A model generated the notes under the pieces. The model saw nothing but the letters and a program-made list of their open reading frames with translations, ran no database searches and was not told where the DNA came from. The translations under genes and the position numbers were made by a program. Positions 44,824 to 45,533 of a stretch of DNA of 45,533 nt are shown here, in pieces. Origin of the DNA: Chlorobiaceae bacterium (GTDB taxonomy: Bacteria; Bacteroidota; Chlorobiia; Chlorobiales; Chlorobiaceae); the NCBI GenBank assembly GCA_013335115.1, contig JAAXWQ010000013.1:1-45533 (forward strand). Reading direction: 5' to 3'. The stretch's first letter is position 1, and each line of letters begins with the position of its first letter.

Positions 44824-45533
44824 GCGTCACCGTCCCCGGCGATCTCTTCGTCCCTGATATGCTCGATCGCCGCGTAATTGTGGTGGACGTCAAGAATGCA
44901 TTCGATATCGTCCTCCCCATAGATAGCGTCGAATACCCTGTCCAACATGATCTTTCTGTTTTGCTTGGCAAATTCCAGGCAGTAGTTCATGGCCGCGAAA
45001 TACTCGCGCCCCGGCCGGCTGTCCATTGAGAGATGAGCGAGTTCACTATCCTCTCCGCATTCCTGCTTTGCGATTTCATGGTACGTCGACGCGACCTTCA
45101 GGCCAAAGTTTCGGCTCCCGGAATGGATCATCACCCATAACCGGCGGTCCTCATCCTCCTGAAACTCGATGAAGTGGTTTCCACTTCCAAGCGTCCCGAG
45201 CTGCTTTCGCGCGCTGCCCAGCTCCTGCTGGATGATCGCAATATCCGGAGCCTGATCGAACCCCGTCCACTCCTGGGCTTCATTCTGGTGGTTGAACCCC
45301 ACCGGCACGGACTGGCGAACACGGCCCATGATCTCCTTCAGCGCGCCGGTTTCGATCCCGGTAATGCTGGTTCTGATCGCAATCATTCCGCACCCGATAT
45401 CGACCCCGACAGCATTCGGGATGATCACGTTATCGGTCGCGATGACCCCGCCGATCGGCATCCCGTACCCCTGATGACAGTCAGGCATGAGGGCGACGTG
45501 ATTGCGCAGGAACGGGAGGTTTGCGAGGTTCTT
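44820..45533 (-). CDS. RtcB-like RNA ligase, truncated at the C-terminus (main part)
   Basis: Read with 1-208 the protein has 264 residues. It keeps NAVGVDIGCGMIAIRT (Asp and Cys metal ligands), LGTLGSGNHFIEFQ (Asn-His), WVMIHSGSRNFGLKVA (His) and ILDVHHNYAAIEH (His). Family members of about 380-480 residues continue with HRKGATR, a GTP-binding PGSxGT and a SHGAGR with the guanylylated His; here the frame ends soon after HHNYAAIEH with a short acidic end. It could be an inactive paralogue, an RNA-end-binding protein or one needing a host partner. It is the penultimate small-gene block before attP. Confidence 0.88.
   Translation of the reverse strand, partial: KNLANLPFLRNHVALMPDCHQGYGMPIGGVIATDNVIIPNAVGVDIGCGMIAIRTSITGIETGALKEIMGRVRQSVPVGFNHQNEAQEWTGFDQAPDIAIIQQELGSARKQLGTLGSGNHFIEFQEDEDRRLWVMIHSGSRNFGLKVASTYHEIAKQECGEDSELAHLSMDSRPGREYFAAMNYCLEFAKQNRKIMLDRVFDAIYGEDDIECILDVHHNYAAIEHIRDEEIAGDGDA
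45407..45533. repeat. Terminal direct repeat, right copy
   Basis: Exact copy of bases 1-127. Joining the two gives a closed 45,406-bp circle in which the RtcB-like frame is continuous. Confidence 0.95.

Noticed and set aside
1-45533. Diversity-generating retroelement acting on the fibre or surface genes
   Set aside because: No reverse transcriptase and no template-variable repeat pair were seen.
1-45533. Classical defence cassette (restriction-modification, toxin-antitoxin, CBASS) in the cargo region
   Set aside because: No matching domain pair was recognised; the cargo consists of membrane, tRNA, exonuclease, small unknown and RtcB-like genes.

Overview
The window holds one complete temperate tailed-phage genome in circular form. 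Its first 127 bases (1-127) recur exactly as its last 127 (45407-45533), so the unique circle is 45,406 bp and one gene, an RtcB-like RNA ligase, runs across the artificial ends. An intact attP site lies inside the window, next to the integrase, so this is the excised or circularised phage rather than an integrated prophage flanked by host DNA. The host is probably a Gram-negative, GC-rich bacterium, likely a proteobacterium: there are Shine-Dalgarno sites, a predicted outer-membrane protein, a lipoprotein-like protein, and the tail is P2-type. I cannot name the host. The attP core is the 3' half of a tRNA-Lys(CTT) gene.

Layout. Three genes lie on the plus strand: a repressor-like HTH protein (42630-43115), an excisionase-like protein (43149-43427) and a tyrosine integrase (43322-44335). 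Everything else is on the minus strand and reads right to left as one early-to-late programme. Early (42460 down to about 30977): Cro-like protein, RusA resolvase, Sak4-like ATPase, SSB-like protein, sliding-clamp-like protein, SF2 helicase, TGT/DpdA-like protein, Cas4/RecB-like nuclease, small zinc proteins, DUF3560-like protein, primase-helicase and a stand-alone AP2-like protein. Switch (about 30250-30976): a dyad-rich intergenic region and a Mor-family-like activator. Late (30256 down to about 4646): two ParB-domain proteins (one fused to a methyltransferase), a lambda-like packaging and head set (TerS, GpA-type TerL, gpW, portal, ClpP-like protease, capsid), a P2-like contractile tail (sheath, tube, E/E' with a programmed frameshift, tape measure, U, X, D, V, W, J, I, fibre), a lysis cassette and more adhesin genes. 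This transcription unit ends at a strong terminator at 4565-4597.

Beyond the terminator lies accessory cargo: a small membrane protein, a lipoprotein-like protein, a repeat-bearing outer-membrane-like protein, an unusual long tRNA-like gene, a DnaQ-like exonuclease, a run of small unknown genes, the RtcB-like gene and two small genes that end at attP.

Most unusual features: (i) an RtcB homologue that lacks the half carrying the guanylylation histidine, in the same transcription direction as a tRNA whose anticodon region is about 50-60 nt too long; (ii) candidate DNA-modification genes, namely a TGT/DpdA-like protein without preQ0 synthesis genes and a ParB-methyltransferase fusion beside a second ParB-domain protein; (iii) a well-resolved attP with clustered repeat arms, and an excisionase promoter overlapping a dyad; (iv) a canonical GGGAAAC slippery site for the tail chaperone.
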